Shown: positions 19,639 through 30,800 of the stretch, piece by piece
Layout of the letters: each line of letters begins with the position of its first letter
How positions within the stretch are numbered: the stretch's first letter is position 1
NCBI GenBank assembly: GCA_001839685.1
Contig: MLAK01000949.1
Location: 63,759 to 127,758, forward strand
Origin: Tritrichomonas foetus
Taxonomy: Eukaryota > Parabasalia > Tritrichomonadida > Tritrichomonadidae
DNA length: 64,000 nucleotides
Direction of reading: 5' to 3'
Translations under genes and position numbers: made by a program
The notes under the pieces: model-generated
Told to the model about the DNA's origin: nothing
The model's database searches: none
The model's input: the letters and a program-made list of their open reading frames with translations, nothing else

Positions 19639-20415
19639 ATGCCACGCTGCCAGCGCAAACACTTGAAATGCATTGCTGCTCCACACCACTGGATGCTTGC
19701 CAAGACATCAGGAAAATTCGCTTCAACACCATCATCAGGTCCACACAAGGCCCGCGAATGCCTTCCACTTATTGTCTTCCTCCGCAACCGTCTAAAGTAC
19801 GCCCTCAACTCACGTGAAGTTACAGCCATTGTCAAGCGCCGCCTTGTTAAGGTTGACGGCAGAGTCCGCGTCGATCCAAGATTCCCAGCTGGTCTCATGG
19901 ACGTCATCGAACTCGGCAAATCCAACGAACAATTCCGCCTCCTCTACGATTGCAAGGGACGTTATGTTGCCCACAAGATCGAACCAAAGGAAGCCGAATT
20001 CAAACTTCTCCGTGTCAACAAATATTTCCTCGGCCCACAAGGTGTCGCTCACCTTGTCACCCACGATGGCCGCACAATCCGCTATGCCGATCCAGCCATC
20101 AAGCTTAACGACACAGTCAAATTTAACTTAAAGACACACGAAGTTGATAGCTACATCAAATTCAAGAACGGAAACGTCGCCATGGTCACAGCAGGTGGTA
20201 ACGTTGGTCGTGTCGGTGTCATCCAACACATCGAACACCAAACAGCCTCCTTCGATATCGTCCACATCAAGGATGCCTCAGGAAGCAACTTCGCCACACG
20301 TATCGCCAACGTTTTCATCATCGGTGATGGNGANAANCCACTCATCTCCCTTCCACGCCGTAACGGTGTCCGCCCATCCATTCTTGAAGGAATCGACATC
20401 GAACCTGCCCAATAA
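19639..20415 (+). CDS. RPS4: 40S ribosomal protein eS4 (RPS4)
   Basis: Small-subunit ribosomal protein of 258 aa (human 263). It aligns along its whole length: N-terminal RKHLK...APHHWML, GPHKARECLPLIVFLRNRLKYAL, an S4 RNA-binding segment (KVDGRVRVDPRFPAG), the central HLVTHDGRTIRYADP and a KOW-like GGNVGRVGVI. Codon use is strikingly biased to C-ending codons compared with all neighbours, as expected for very high expression. Three ambiguous bases (20331, 20334, 20337) fall at third codon positions of three successive codons in the GDG..P stretch and leave the product almost unchanged. The stop is within TAAAC, fitting a trichomonad-type UAAA polyadenylation signal that overlaps the stop codon. 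Confidence 0.97.
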   Translation: MPRCQRKHLKCIAAPHHWMLAKTSGKFASTPSSGPHKARECLPLIVFLRNRLKYALNSREVTAIVKRRLVKVDGRVRVDPRFPAGLMDVIELGKSNEQFRLLYDCKGRYVAHKIEPKEAEFKLLRVNKYFLGPQGVAHLVTHDGRTIRYADPAIKLNDTVKFNLKTHEVDSYIKFKNGNVAMVTAGGNVGRVGVIQHIEHQTASFDIVHIKDASGSNFATRIANVFIIGDXXXPLISLPRRNGVRPSILEGIDIEPAQ

Positions 20416-21615
20416 ACAAGAAGCTGCTTTTTCACTCATTTGCACCATTTTTATTTGATTATCATTTTTCTTTTTTTTCTAATATTTTTATTATTATTTG
20501 GCTTTGCATAACAACCAAAGGAAAAGTTTTTGCAAACTTGGCCGGAGTTCAGAGGTATACATTTCCGTTTTTAAGAACCATAAAAAAAGCCTGAGAAAGA
20601 TCAGCATTTATTTTTTTTCTGAATTTATCACATGCCTTTATCATCATACTAAAGTCAGAAATTTTGACTCAGAATCATACCAAAAACTGCTTTTTTGTGT
20701 CTCAATGTAGGAAAAAATCCATAAAAAATATTTTGCAAAAAATGGACAATCGAACAGAAAAAACATTAATAAATGCACACATTTGATTAGAGTTTGATGT
20801 ATTATATACATCCCATCAAACAAGGAAAAACTAATTTTCATCGTCTTGAGAAGAAAAGTTATTTTTTACCAATCGTTAATTGTATCATCCAAACTATATT
20901 TTTTAAGAGATAATTTGGAATTTATTCGATATAATGAATCTATCGGAACCAATTGCTTTTTTACAAATATTAATTCGTATTCTTCAATACTGTTGGTAAC
21001 CGAAATAAATAGAGTTTTTTAACTAGAGTTATATTTATATACCACCTTCATGTGACAATTTGATCAAAGCCTGATTCAGAATTTGTTTCATGACGAAAGA
21101 TTTAATTTACCCTTAACCATTCTTCCATCTTTGAATTTTGAATAGGAGTTTTCTTTACTGATTCAAAAATGAAAGGAAAAAAATAAAAAATAATCATCGT
21201 TTACTTTTATTTTTCAATATGTGGATCAAAGCAATGACTTTTTGTATGAAATCAGCGATTAAGGAAACTCTTGAGAATTCACATTCGAATAGGATATTCC
21301 TCCCAACAAATCATTTTTGAAAAAAGTTATCATCAAATATTTGAATAACGTAAAATATATAAAAAGTTGTAAAATGTCAATCAATATTTTGAAAGATGAT
21401 TTATTGAAAATGAAATATTGTAATAACTACTTTATTATAATTATAATTAAAAAAATAAACACTTTCATTCATGCTTGCATTCAATACTGTGTAAAAAAAT
21501 GAGTCACAGTAAAATTGAGTGCTAATCTCATTCTTCCTTTCAGAATTTTTTTGTAAAATGATCAGAATTGTATTCGTACAAAAAGTTTTATTCATTTAAA
21601 ATCATATTTCAAAGT
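20416..21615. other. Intergenic, AT-rich (1.2 kb)
   Basis: RPS4 3' flank and 5' flank of the next genes. AAAAAGTT copies at 21321-21328, 21361-21368 and 21580-21587 cluster in the downstream third. No tRNA, rRNA or protein gene is supported; the small open frames are AT-rich chance frames. Confidence 0.5.
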
Positions 21616-21795
21616 ATGTCAGATAGATATTTGCCCTTTGATGAATTGAGAGCCTCTTATATTACCAATTGTGAAATTAGAAAGTTATATGTTTCTTCTT
21701 CCTCTCTCATTCAGAGCTTGATTAATGAAAGAAAAACATTTACAAAATGGGAAAATTGTGCTCAAATAAAAATAAAGTCATCAATAATTGAATGA
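21616..21795 (+). CDS. Possible small hypothetical protein (59 aa)
   Basis: Open frame of 59 codons starting MSDRYLPFDELRASY, ending 90 bp before the phosphatase start. It has balanced amino-acid composition and sits after TCATATTTCAAAG (an initiator-like TCATA about 15 nt upstream), with CAAAAAGTT at 21579-21587. It is in a different frame from the phosphatase and I see no splice motif joining the two. It could be a small gene, an upstream ORF of the phosphatase transcript, or chance. Confidence 0.3.
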   Translation: MSDRYLPFDELRASYITNCEIRKLYVSSSSLIQSLINERKTFTKWENCAQIKIKSSIIE

Positions 21796-21885
21796 GAAAT
21801 TTTAAATATATTGAATAATTGAATCAAATTGAATGATGGATTTACAACAATATCTCAAAAGATCTTTTGTGAATTATTTTTTCAA

Positions 21886-23391
21886 ATGTCTTGCGGAGAT
21901 ACTAGTTTCTTTGTTTTCCAAATGTTCACAGAACTTTTCCAGGGTGGTGATGAAGACATTGCAAAAATCGGAACAGAAGTGCCTCTGCCGTCATTTACGA
22001 AAGATTGCGTTTTTTCTGTATTTAAACAAATTCTTGCATTAGTCAAAAAAAATCCACAACCAGTAGTCGATGTGAAATCACCATGCAAAATAATTGGAGA
22101 TCTTCATGGCAATTTTCATGACCTTCTTAGAATTTTTGCCCAGAGTGGTGAATATTACAATGAAACGTTTATTTTTCTCGGTGACTATGTTGACAGAGGA
22201 TGTTACTCACTTGAAACACTCATGCTTCTTTTTGCTTTCAAACTTCAATTTCCCAATAATGTAATTCTTCTTCGGGGCAATCATGAGTTCGAATCAATCA
22301 ATAGAATTTATGGATTTTATTCCGAAATGATAACTCACTACGGAAGAAAAGGTGAAGGCGAAGAAGAAGAACCATCAAATAAAGATATCATCAGCGGCCA
22401 AATATCGCCTCAAAAAACCGACAGTAACAAGGGAAGTTCAAACAAGGAAAATTTAGACCAAAAGGTCAATATTTGTGATCATTCAAATGCATCAAGTAAA
22501 AGAACTGATGGCAGTGTTCTCGTTCAAAGTTTACCAAAAAATAATGCAGCAAACCCCCCGAATAAAGATAGCAAAGAAAAAAAGAATAATTCTGAGAATC
22601 AAGTAGATGAGTCGTTATTTCACTTAGCGAATGAAATATTTAGTTTTTTGCCTTTTGCTGCTGTTATCGATGGGAAAAGGCTGTGCCTGCATGGAGGAAT
22701 CGGTCCAAATGTGAAGTCCCTGGACGAGATTCGAAGAATTCCACTTCCTATCGTAAACTATAACAACAAAATGATCAATGAAATTGTGTGGTCAGATCCA
22801 TCACAAAGTTGCCAAAATTTCGGCGAATCAGAAAGGGGACAGGGGCAATATTTTGGCCCTCTTGCAGCTTATCAATTTTTACAGAGCTCGAATCTTTTGA
22901 CTCTCATTCGGGCACACCAGTGTGTTGCACAGGGTGTTGAAGATCCTTTTGGGAATAGACTCGTCATCACCGTTTTTTCATCATCAAATTACGGCCTTCA
23001 GGGGAATTTTGGTGGTTTTCTTAGATATGAAAATGATGAATTTCGTGTTTCCCAATTCTTGCCAATGACTTTCCGAAAGCGTGAAGAGGCTGTGAAGTCA
23101 ACTGTTCGAATGTCTCCAAGCATAATCAAAAAGCCGCTTTTCCTATCCAAATGCACATCAATTTACAACCCTATTACTTTACGTGCATCAAATTCAGAAA
23201 ATGTCCACCGGAAAAAACGAACAGTTTCATTCAGCAAACCATCATTCATTAGTGGAAACGGAAGCAAGCTCCTCATCATTAGTGGTAATTCGAGCTCGAC
23301 ATCTTTGTCAGTAAAGAGCCCACTGAGTGGAGAAAGAAGAGGTGGGCAGCCCATCAAGCTGCTGGACGAAAATGGCAGCTTTATTGTGTAA
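21886..23391 (+). CDS. PPP-family serine/threonine phosphatase (PP1/PP2A-like) with long acidic/Asn-rich insert
   Basis: Metallophosphatase of 501 aa. Metal and catalytic motifs are intact: GDLHG (71-75), GDYVDRG (99-105), RGNHE (130-134), a later LHGG and an IRAHQ histidine. Between RGNHE and the second half lies a ~100-residue low-complexity insert (GEGEEEEPSNKD... to ...NNSENQVDESLF), rich in Glu, Ser, Asn and Lys; the C-terminus carries a ~90-residue basic/Ser-rich tail. These extras are absent from ordinary ~310-aa PP1/PP2A subunits and are probably regulatory or targeting segments. Start: the first ATG in frame (21886); the ATG at 21922 is an alternative. Convergent with NEMF. Trichomonads have expanded PPP families. 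Confidence 0.88.
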   Translation: MSCGDTSFFVFQMFTELFQGGDEDIAKIGTEVPLPSFTKDCVFSVFKQILALVKKNPQPVVDVKSPCKIIGDLHGNFHDLLRIFAQSGEYYNETFIFLGDYVDRGCYSLETLMLLFAFKLQFPNNVILLRGNHEFESINRIYGFYSEMITHYGRKGEGEEEEPSNKDIISGQISPQKTDSNKGSSNKENLDQKVNICDHSNASSKRTDGSVLVQSLPKNNAANPPNKDSKEKKNNSENQVDESLFHLANEIFSFLPFAAVIDGKRLCLHGGIGPNVKSLDEIRRIPLPIVNYNNKMINEIVWSDPSQSCQNFGESERGQGQYFGPLAAYQFLQSSNLLTLIRAHQCVAQGVEDPFGNRLVITVFSSSNYGLQGNFGGFLRYENDEFRVSQFLPMTFRKREEAVKSTVRMSPSIIKKPLFLSKCTSIYNPITLRASNSENVHRKKRTVSFSKPSFISGNGSKLLIISGNSSSTSLSVKSPLSGERRGGQPIKLLDENGSFIV

Positions 23392-23512
23392 TTTATACTT
23401 CTACATCAGTGATTTATTGATTAATGAATTTATTAATTGCAAATAAGTGAAATTTTCTTTGTAAATTTCATTTGCAATTTTAATTACACAACAATTTAGT
23501 TTATGTAAATAT

Positions 23513-23620
23513 ATCTTGATATTCTTCTTCTTTATTGATTTTCTTCTTCTTTCTTGATATTATTCTTCTTTCTTGATATTATTCTTCTTTCTTGATATTA
23601 TTCTTCTTTCTTGATATGAT
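23513..23620. repeat. 19-bp tandem repeat between convergent genes
   Basis: About four to five copies of a 19-bp unit (TTGATATTATTCTTCTTTC), the first ones degenerate. It lies in the 336-bp spacer between the phosphatase and NEMF stops, so in one or both 3' UTRs or just beyond. Confidence 0.85.
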
Positions 23621-23727
23621 TCATGATAAAAATAAAAAAGTAATGAGTGTTTTTTATTTTCTTTATTATTTACATATGAATTCTCTATTTTTCAAATGTA
23701 GTATTTACATGGAGGGTTGGTAAATCT

Positions 23728-26520
23728 TTACTTCTTTCCCTTCTTCTTTCCTTTTCCTTTTCCTCCACCCTTCTTCTTGTTTAAGTTTGATCCTCCTGCA
23801 CCAAGATTGAGCCTCAAGTTGAAAGGAAGTTGGTTAATCACTTCATTTTGTGGAAGCAATTTAATCAATGCTGTTTCGGTCTGTGGTATTCCTTTCATGT
23901 TTGTGAAGTAATTCATCATGATTGGCCATGCTTTTCCTTTCTTTGTGTCTCCAGGTACAAACTTAATCTTGAATTTGAAGCTATTTAAGGCAGAAAGTGG
24001 TGCCACCATTGTATATGCGGCGTAAAATTCATCATCATTCTTTGGACAGCCAGTTAAAGCGTTTATTCCGCTTACATCTAAATCGACAGCCATTCCTTCG
24101 CTCTCCATGACTTCTGCAACACCTTCTTCAAGTGGTGCTGGTTTTGGTTTTGGTCTATTTCGTTTGGCTTTTCTTTCCATTCTTCTTCTTGCAACATCAG
24201 CTCTTTCTGGCTCTTCGAGAGCGATTCTGGCTAATTCAGCATCACTGATTTCTTCTTCTTCGTCATCATCTTCTTCATTTTCTCCATTTTCGTTATTATC
24301 TTGGTTTTCATCTGTAGGCTCGACTTTTTCGATGTCGCCACTTTGTTCAACGACTGGAAAAGCAAGTTCGGCATTTAATTCTTCAGGAGTTACACGCTTA
24401 ACTGGTGTTTCTTTCTTTTCAGTATCTTTTTTCTCATTTTCTTCTTTATTTTCATCATCGTCATCATCAACTCTTATTCGTCTTTCTTCGATATGTGCTG
24501 CAACATGGGCTTCGGTGACATGGAAAAGAACGCCAATTCCCATTTGTGGCATAGTCATTGTCATCATATTCTTTTCACCGACAATGTAAAATGATCCTTG
24601 TGGTGCAGGTTGTTGTCCAGGCAAATTCTTCTTCACTTGCCAGGCATGAACCCAGAAACATTGGCAAGGCTCGTTTGATTTCCATGCAGTAGATCTAGAA
24701 ACTGCGAATTCAGCTGCTTGTTGAATACTTATTGGTGAAACTGGTCTTGATGTTGGATTCTTAATGATTACAGAAGCAGCTCCATGAATTTCAGCATGTA
24801 AATAAATATCATCTTTCTTTAAATAATGTCTGAAAAGAACATCATTTTGGGTTCTATCTCTTCCAGCGAGAACTAGATAGTTTTCGGTGGTAATGAACCA
24901 ATGGAACCTTTCAAACCACCATGTTTTCCTTCTTTCTTGGATGGTTGGTGCTACAGTCCTTTTTTGAGCTTGGGCTTCGCGATCAACCTTTTTGACAACT
25001 TCTGCTTCTTTTTCAGTGGTACGTTGGAGCTTTTCATTAATGCCACCACGTTTGTTAAAGTAAGCAGATGCGTTTGCATGGGCAGTTTTTCGAAGATCTA
25101 TTAATGTTCGAACATATTCGCCTTCATCATCTGGAATTAAAACCCAAAATTGGCCTTTCTCAAATTCGATTTTGTCAATCATTCTAGCAAGCTCGTTTCC
25201 TGATTCTTGATAAGCGCGGATTGCTTCTCTGATTTCATCCCATCTGATATGATTTCCAATGAATGAGTTAATGATCATTCTACATTGTTCGATTTCACTA
25301 GCATTGTTTTGAATTAATTGTCCGACTTTGTTGAGATTGTCGATTTCACCTTGGAGTTGATTTTTCTTTTTCTCGAAGTTACGTTTCACACTATTGACTT
25401 TACGTTGTGGAATATTTTCAACTTGTTGTTTTACTTTGTTAGCTGCTTCAAGTTCGCTGACTGACCAAAAGTTATCACAAGCTGTATCAAAGTTATCATA
25501 CTTAGTGACGAATTTTGGATCCCAATGTGCGAGTTGAACACCACAGAGCATTCTTTCTTTTGGTTTTGGTGCATATATAAATCCACAAGGTTTAGGAATA
25601 GCTGGTCTTTCAGATTCTTTGTTTTGACTTTCATCTATTTTTGATTCAACTTGTGCATTATTTCCTTCATCTGCTTTTGATTCACCTTCTTTTTGTTCAT
25701 TGTTTGATTCACCTTCTTTTTGTTGATTTGTTGATTCACCTTCTTTTTGTTCATTGTTTGATTCACCGCTTTGGTCTTGTTGAACTCTCGGCGGCCTTGG
25801 TGCTGGTTTTGATAATAAAATTTCATCAAATTTCCTCATTTCCTGAATAAAGATGTCAATTTGGTCCTTATTATATTCATACTTAGAAAAAGTTGTATCA
25901 ATTGGAATTCCAGCAACAGTCATTGCATGAGAAACGAACTCGTTACGATGGAAGTTGAATAGTTTTGTGCAGGATACTCTAATCTTCTGTTCTCCTTTAT
26001 CAGCAGTATTTTGGAAAAACTCATGAACAGATTCATCTGATGGTGGAATATAATCTCTGAACTGATTGACCATGTAGGGCTGATTTACGCCTATAATTGT
26101 GGTTCCCTGGATGACGTGATAACGAAGGACACCTAAAATCGTGCTATCTGATTGTTGGAAGAGAATAATATTTCCTGCTTGGAAGAGCTCTAGGCAGAGG
26201 ACTAAATCGCCAAAAATGAAGTAGACAGCTCTGTCGTTGCCTGGCTGAATGATATCGTCGAGTCTTCGGAAACGCAAATATTTTCGTAATCTGCAGCAGA
26301 AAGCTGGCGGTGTTTTTGGCTTCTCGCGAGGAAACTCTGTAAGGTGAAATCTCACGCCGTTTTCAATGAGAAGGTGGCGAGAAACGCCAAGTTTCCAAAA
26401 TTTGATGAGTATTGTATCTTTTGATGTTTGGTGAACATTACCAACGCGCATTCCAATTAGCTCTTGGAGGCAGTCGATTTCGAGTTTTACTTCGTGGCTG
26501 GAAAAACGAAATGCTGACAT
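23728..26520 (-). CDS. NEMF/Rqc2-family ribosome quality-control factor
   Basis: Component of the ribosome-associated quality-control complex; Rqc2/NEMF binds 60S subunits with stalled peptidyl-tRNA, recruits the Listerin ligase and in many lineages directs C-terminal Ala/Thr (CAT) tailing. The 930 residues contain NFACT-N (1-~230, LRKYLRFRRLDDIIQPGNDR with the Asp96-Arg97 pair), a low-complexity linker with three imperfect KEGESNNEQ-type repeats (~235-290), coiled coils (~340-520), NFACT-R (~525-640, WWFERFHWFITTENYLVLAGRD), an acidic Asp/Glu stretch, NFACT-C (~830-890) and a Lys/Gly tail (GGGKGKGKKKGKK). The position equivalent to yeast Asp9 appears to be Glu10. A TCATT initiator (26529-26533) gives an 11-nt 5' UTR. 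High confidence in family; CAT-tailing competence is inferred. Confidence 0.95.
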   Translation of the reverse strand: MSAFRFSSHEVKLEIDCLQELIGMRVGNVHQTSKDTILIKFWKLGVSRHLLIENGVRFHLTEFPREKPKTPPAFCCRLRKYLRFRRLDDIIQPGNDRAVYFIFGDLVLCLELFQAGNIILFQQSDSTILGVLRYHVIQGTTIIGVNQPYMVNQFRDYIPPSDESVHEFFQNTADKGEQKIRVSCTKLFNFHRNEFVSHAMTVAGIPIDTTFSKYEYNKDQIDIFIQEMRKFDEILLSKPAPRPPRVQQDQSGESNNEQKEGESTNQQKEGESNNEQKEGESKADEGNNAQVESKIDESQNKESERPAIPKPCGFIYAPKPKERMLCGVQLAHWDPKFVTKYDNFDTACDNFWSVSELEAANKVKQQVENIPQRKVNSVKRNFEKKKNQLQGEIDNLNKVGQLIQNNASEIEQCRMIINSFIGNHIRWDEIREAIRAYQESGNELARMIDKIEFEKGQFWVLIPDDEGEYVRTLIDLRKTAHANASAYFNKRGGINEKLQRTTEKEAEVVKKVDREAQAQKRTVAPTIQERRKTWWFERFHWFITTENYLVLAGRDRTQNDVLFRHYLKKDDIYLHAEIHGAASVIIKNPTSRPVSPISIQQAAEFAVSRSTAWKSNEPCQCFWVHAWQVKKNLPGQQPAPQGSFYIVGEKNMMTMTMPQMGIGVLFHVTEAHVAAHIEERRIRVDDDDDENKEENEKKDTEKKETPVKRVTPEELNAELAFPVVEQSGDIEKVEPTDENQDNNENGENEEDDDEEEEISDAELARIALEEPERADVARRRMERKAKRNRPKPKPAPLEEGVAEVMESEGMAVDLDVSGINALTGCPKNDDEFYAAYTMVAPLSALNSFKFKIKFVPGDTKKGKAWPIMMNYFTNMKGIPQTETALIKLLPQNEVINQLPFNLRLNLGAGGSNLNKKKGGGKGKGKKKGKK

Positions 26521-26528
26521 CTTTGGAA

Positions 26529-26533
26529 AATGA
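26529..26533 (-). promoter_or_regulatory. Initiator (Inr) TCATT of NEMF
   Basis: Minus-strand TCATT, predicted +1 at 26531, 11 nt before the ATG. Two motif copies, AACTTTTT at 26645-26652 and 26671-26678, lie 125-160 bp upstream of the start. Confidence 0.6.
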
Positions 26534-27819
26534 TCACGAATTTATATACTAATATGGTCGCTTAAAATTGGCCATTAATTTACCAAATACTGACGAATTA
26601 CTCAGAAAATTGATAATCATGACATCAGACATTTTTCATCAACCAACTTTTTGTTAATAATGATGTCACTAACTTTTTCTTTATTTATTTAGTCTGGAAT
26701 CAAATCAAGTATTTGAAGACTCATAATAGAAGATTTGATTGGTCTTCTCTTTCAGTGAATTCTAAGAACATATTGAAATATTAAATAATCTTCAATTAAT
26801 CCTTATTTCTCTTCTTTTAAGTGAAAAACTTTTGATTCACAATGAACTTCAAAATTTAAAATAAAGTTTTTCGTTAAAAGAGTCTTTTCACCAATCAATA
26901 CTCTTTTTTATTTTCAAGAAAAACAAAAACTTTCTTCTTATCTTCTTTGAAAAAAGAATCATCGATATATCATTGAGAGAAAGGAAGATTTCTGTTCATG
27001 ATGATGTGAAACTTTTCTTATTTTTCTCGCTAGAAATTCAGAAGATAAATCCAGCATTTGTGAGAGTGAAAAAGAACATTTTTCATCAGATGATGAATAA
27101 TATCACTTCAATTTATCAGGAAACACCTATTCAATATGATTACACTGATCAAGAAATCTTTGATATAAGTAATGAATTAAGAAAAACATGTAATATTTGC
27201 TCGAATAATTTGAGACGATATTGCCAATTTATCAGGAAACAACTACAATAATATATGTCCAACTATATTTGCCTTTTATATGAGCGATAATTTCAAGATT
27301 TGTAGGGGAATTTTTGATCATTATGATTTTTGCACTCACAATTGTTGTTTCTAACCACCATTACCTCATTACTGAATACTTATCAAAGCAACCCAATCTT
27401 GATATCAATTCAAGAACTAAAACACGTTAATATTAGCGTTCAAATGGAGTTTTATCATATTTCACGGCAATGTGCTTCATCTTTCTTGCTTCAATAGATT
27501 TTTTCATCGAATAAAAATGTTATTGAATCATTACAATATTAATATAGATGACCAAAATAAAGTTTCTAATTTATATTATTGATGGAGCATTTGACATTGT
27601 TCAATTTCTATTACCATTTTTAAAGAAAAAACTATTAATATTAATCCACCGATATAATGATAAGATTACGATGAAGAAAATAGATTAACAAAACAAAAAA
27701 GAATTTACAGAAAATACATTTTTTTAGAGACATTAGAGTTAATTATATAATTTTTAATAAATTTTAAAAATATCATATCAAAATATCATATTAAATACAT
27801 TCAAAATTATTGTATAAAT
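26534..27819. other. Intergenic (1.3 kb)
   Basis: NEMF 5' flank and Piezo 3' flank. It contains the two AACTTTTT motifs and a 53-codon frame at 27090-27251 that I do not accept as a gene. Nothing else recognised. Confidence 0.5.
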
Positions 27820-30800
27820 TTATGTGGTGAGCTTAAGACAATCTTCACGTGACCGCAGTGTATCTAATAGTTGATCTGCCATTTCTTTCTCTTTCTCAAC
27901 ATCACGCGCTGCTCTGAATGCATTTACAGCAATTGTCATTCTGTATAATTCCATTGGCTTAGTCATTTTTTCAATCCAAATGCTATCTGGAAGTGACAAC
28001 GCGAAGTATCGTAGAATCATACCTAATGTAATGATAATTAATAAATAGATACCAATAGTCGAAGGATCGGTTGAAATAATTGCAGATTGTGCATTTTCAG
28101 TGACATCTTGTGAATACAACAAAAGCTTATACGAGCTGTCGCTGTTCAAGAACGAAAGCATAGTGTCATTTGCTGATTGGGGCAAAAGTTCCCAATAACT
28201 TGTAGATGCTACAACAGTCTTCAAAGAAAGTCCTAAATCACGTTTCATTCCTTGAATAACATGGGGATTGTCATCTGTAGAAACAGCCATGACAAGTGGA
28301 AGTTGTAATGGACCAATTTGTTCAGTTGAATTTCCAGAAATGACTTGAGAAAGTATTTCTAGGTTTCCTTGGCTCAATGGTGGAAGTGATCCTTGATAAA
28401 CAACATTTTGAACAGTTGTAACAGATGTTGGAAGATCAAAGAATAATGTAAATCTGTAATATGGTGTAATTTGTGTTTCTGACTTCAATACATCATTCAT
28501 AATGCTGACCAATTCGGTTGATGGATCATATTCAACAAATGATACTTGTGGGAATTCAACTGTTGTGATTGCTTCCCTTCCTGAAATAACCATAAAATAT
28601 AAATCTTCTATACCACTGTTTGCTATCTCTTGGTGCTGATCAGTTGTAATAGTATTGATTACACCCATACTTTCATATACTGTGATGAAAGATGATATAC
28701 CAATTTCAAGTTTAGCAGAAACTGGTGGATTATAAACAGTCTTTTGTGTTCCACTTGAAAGGAAGAACAATGGAATGAAGAGGATGAGAGCAATAACAAG
28801 GAGAAGCAAACCACCTTTGAGATACATCCTCTGGTTCCTATTTGGATCTTTTGCTTTTGGATCTGATTGTTGAGCAATAACATTTTCAAGTTGGAGCTCA
28901 ACATCACGAATTGCAAAGAAGCTGAGAAGAGGAACTTTAGTCTTTTGTGACATCCAAATAAGGATGGTTTGTATTTCAAACACAAATGGACAAATTCTAA
29001 TGAACTTGTTAACATAAAGCATGAATCTCCAATCACGTGTAAAGTTTGGATACTTAAATGCAACAATTCTTCGGCCTCTGAAACATTTATGTTCAGCAAC
29101 AAGATGCCAGAAGAAACGAATAAATATATAGAATTGTAGAGATGGATCAATTGTTCTGCTCTTTGCGGAAATCAAGAAATTACAAATACAATATGTATAA
29201 ATGAACCATATAACATTAGTAATATACAATCCGATATGATTAGATGAAAGTGAGAATGCATAACAAGCAAGTGAGAAAATAACATGAATAAGCAAAATGA
29301 AAACATAAGCAACATCAATCTTAAACACAAATGAAGTTCCTGATGTATCAAGTGGTGATCTGCTTTCTTGTCCATGTGTCCACATTCCCCAAAGGATTAA
29401 CAAAAGTATGAATGAAATTACATCAATAATGAGAAGGAGGAATGAATGGCTTGTTTCAATAAGACCTGCACGAGACATTGATGAAACAAATTGGTCAAAG
29501 AAGCCAGGCGGCTTTTCCACATCTAAAGCTAAGCTTGAGATTGGATCGTTCATGATACCATAACAATATTCCTTTGGAAAACCTGGAAGCACTTTCCTAA
29601 ATTTATCAAGGTAGTATTTAGGTGGATAAACTTCGCACCATTGTAATTGATCAACTATGAAGTATACAGAAAACAAGAACAAGAATATTTCTACAACCGA
29701 TGTTTCCGATGGATCAATTCCGAATAATTTAATTACAGAAATAGACATTTGTTCAACCGTAACTGAGTTAGCAAGATCAAGAATATATGGTTCAAGGATA
29801 TCAAGTGTACAAATATTTCTAAGCGCAAATAAGAACATAACAAGCCCAAGATAAACTTGATAAATAATTGGGAATCCTTTAATATCGAGAGGAAGAATCA
29901 AACAGCAGAACATAACAATAACAATCATTGAGAATAAATAAGGCTTAATATACATGTAAATGAGAATCATAAAAGTCAAAAGCGGCAATGAGAGTCTTCT
30001 TAAGAACATGAAAATGTACTGAAGTAAGTAAACAAATCTTTTTGTCTTATTAACAGTTTGGTAGTTCAAAACATCTGCGAGAGATTGAAGATGGAGAGAA
30101 AATGAAGGAGGAAGTTTTTCAAAGAAATATTTTTCTTCTTCATTTGGCTCATAAATCATATTGGCTTCATATGTACGAAGTACTTTGGTCATAAGTGTGG
30201 TGAGTGTTTCGAGTGTAAGAACGTTTATTCCTGCTTCACTGTTCATATGAAGTGATCCTGCAAGAAGGCGAATCAACTTAACAGAAAGTGCTTTATAGAA
30301 ACGTTTAAGTAGAGCAACAAGATTGAACTTGCTCTTCTCTTTCTGAGCAGAGAGATCTGCTTCATTATCATCGGAATCGGAATCTGAAGAATTAAATGCA
30401 GTAGATGGAATTGAGTTCGCTCTTGTTTGAACGGCTTTTGCTACTGTTGTCATTGGCGCAGTCATAGCTGGTGCAGATATATGTTTAGACGATGGTTTAG
30501 AACTCAGATTTTCTAAGAATTCATCAACTCCTTGTGAATGCATATTATTAATTTGTTCAATTTCAATTAAGTGCTTTTGATTGAGAATGTCTTGATCAAG
30601 TTTTTCAAGTACAGCAATTTGTCTAGATCTTATAAATCTGAATGCCATATGTTTTTCATGCCTTTCAATACAGATTGAGTAGATCTTTGATTTCATAATA
30701 TGAATTGTTAAACGTTCAAGTGCATAAACAATAATCCAAAGAGTTTCATACGATGAATTTCCATCTAGTGGTAAATCGAATGCTTTCTTGATCCAATCAG

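Noticed and set aside
27090..27251. 53-codon frame starting MMNNITSIYQE, with TCATC just upstream
   Set aside because: Short, Asn/Ile-rich as expected for AT-rich DNA, no recognised domain; too weak to call a gene.
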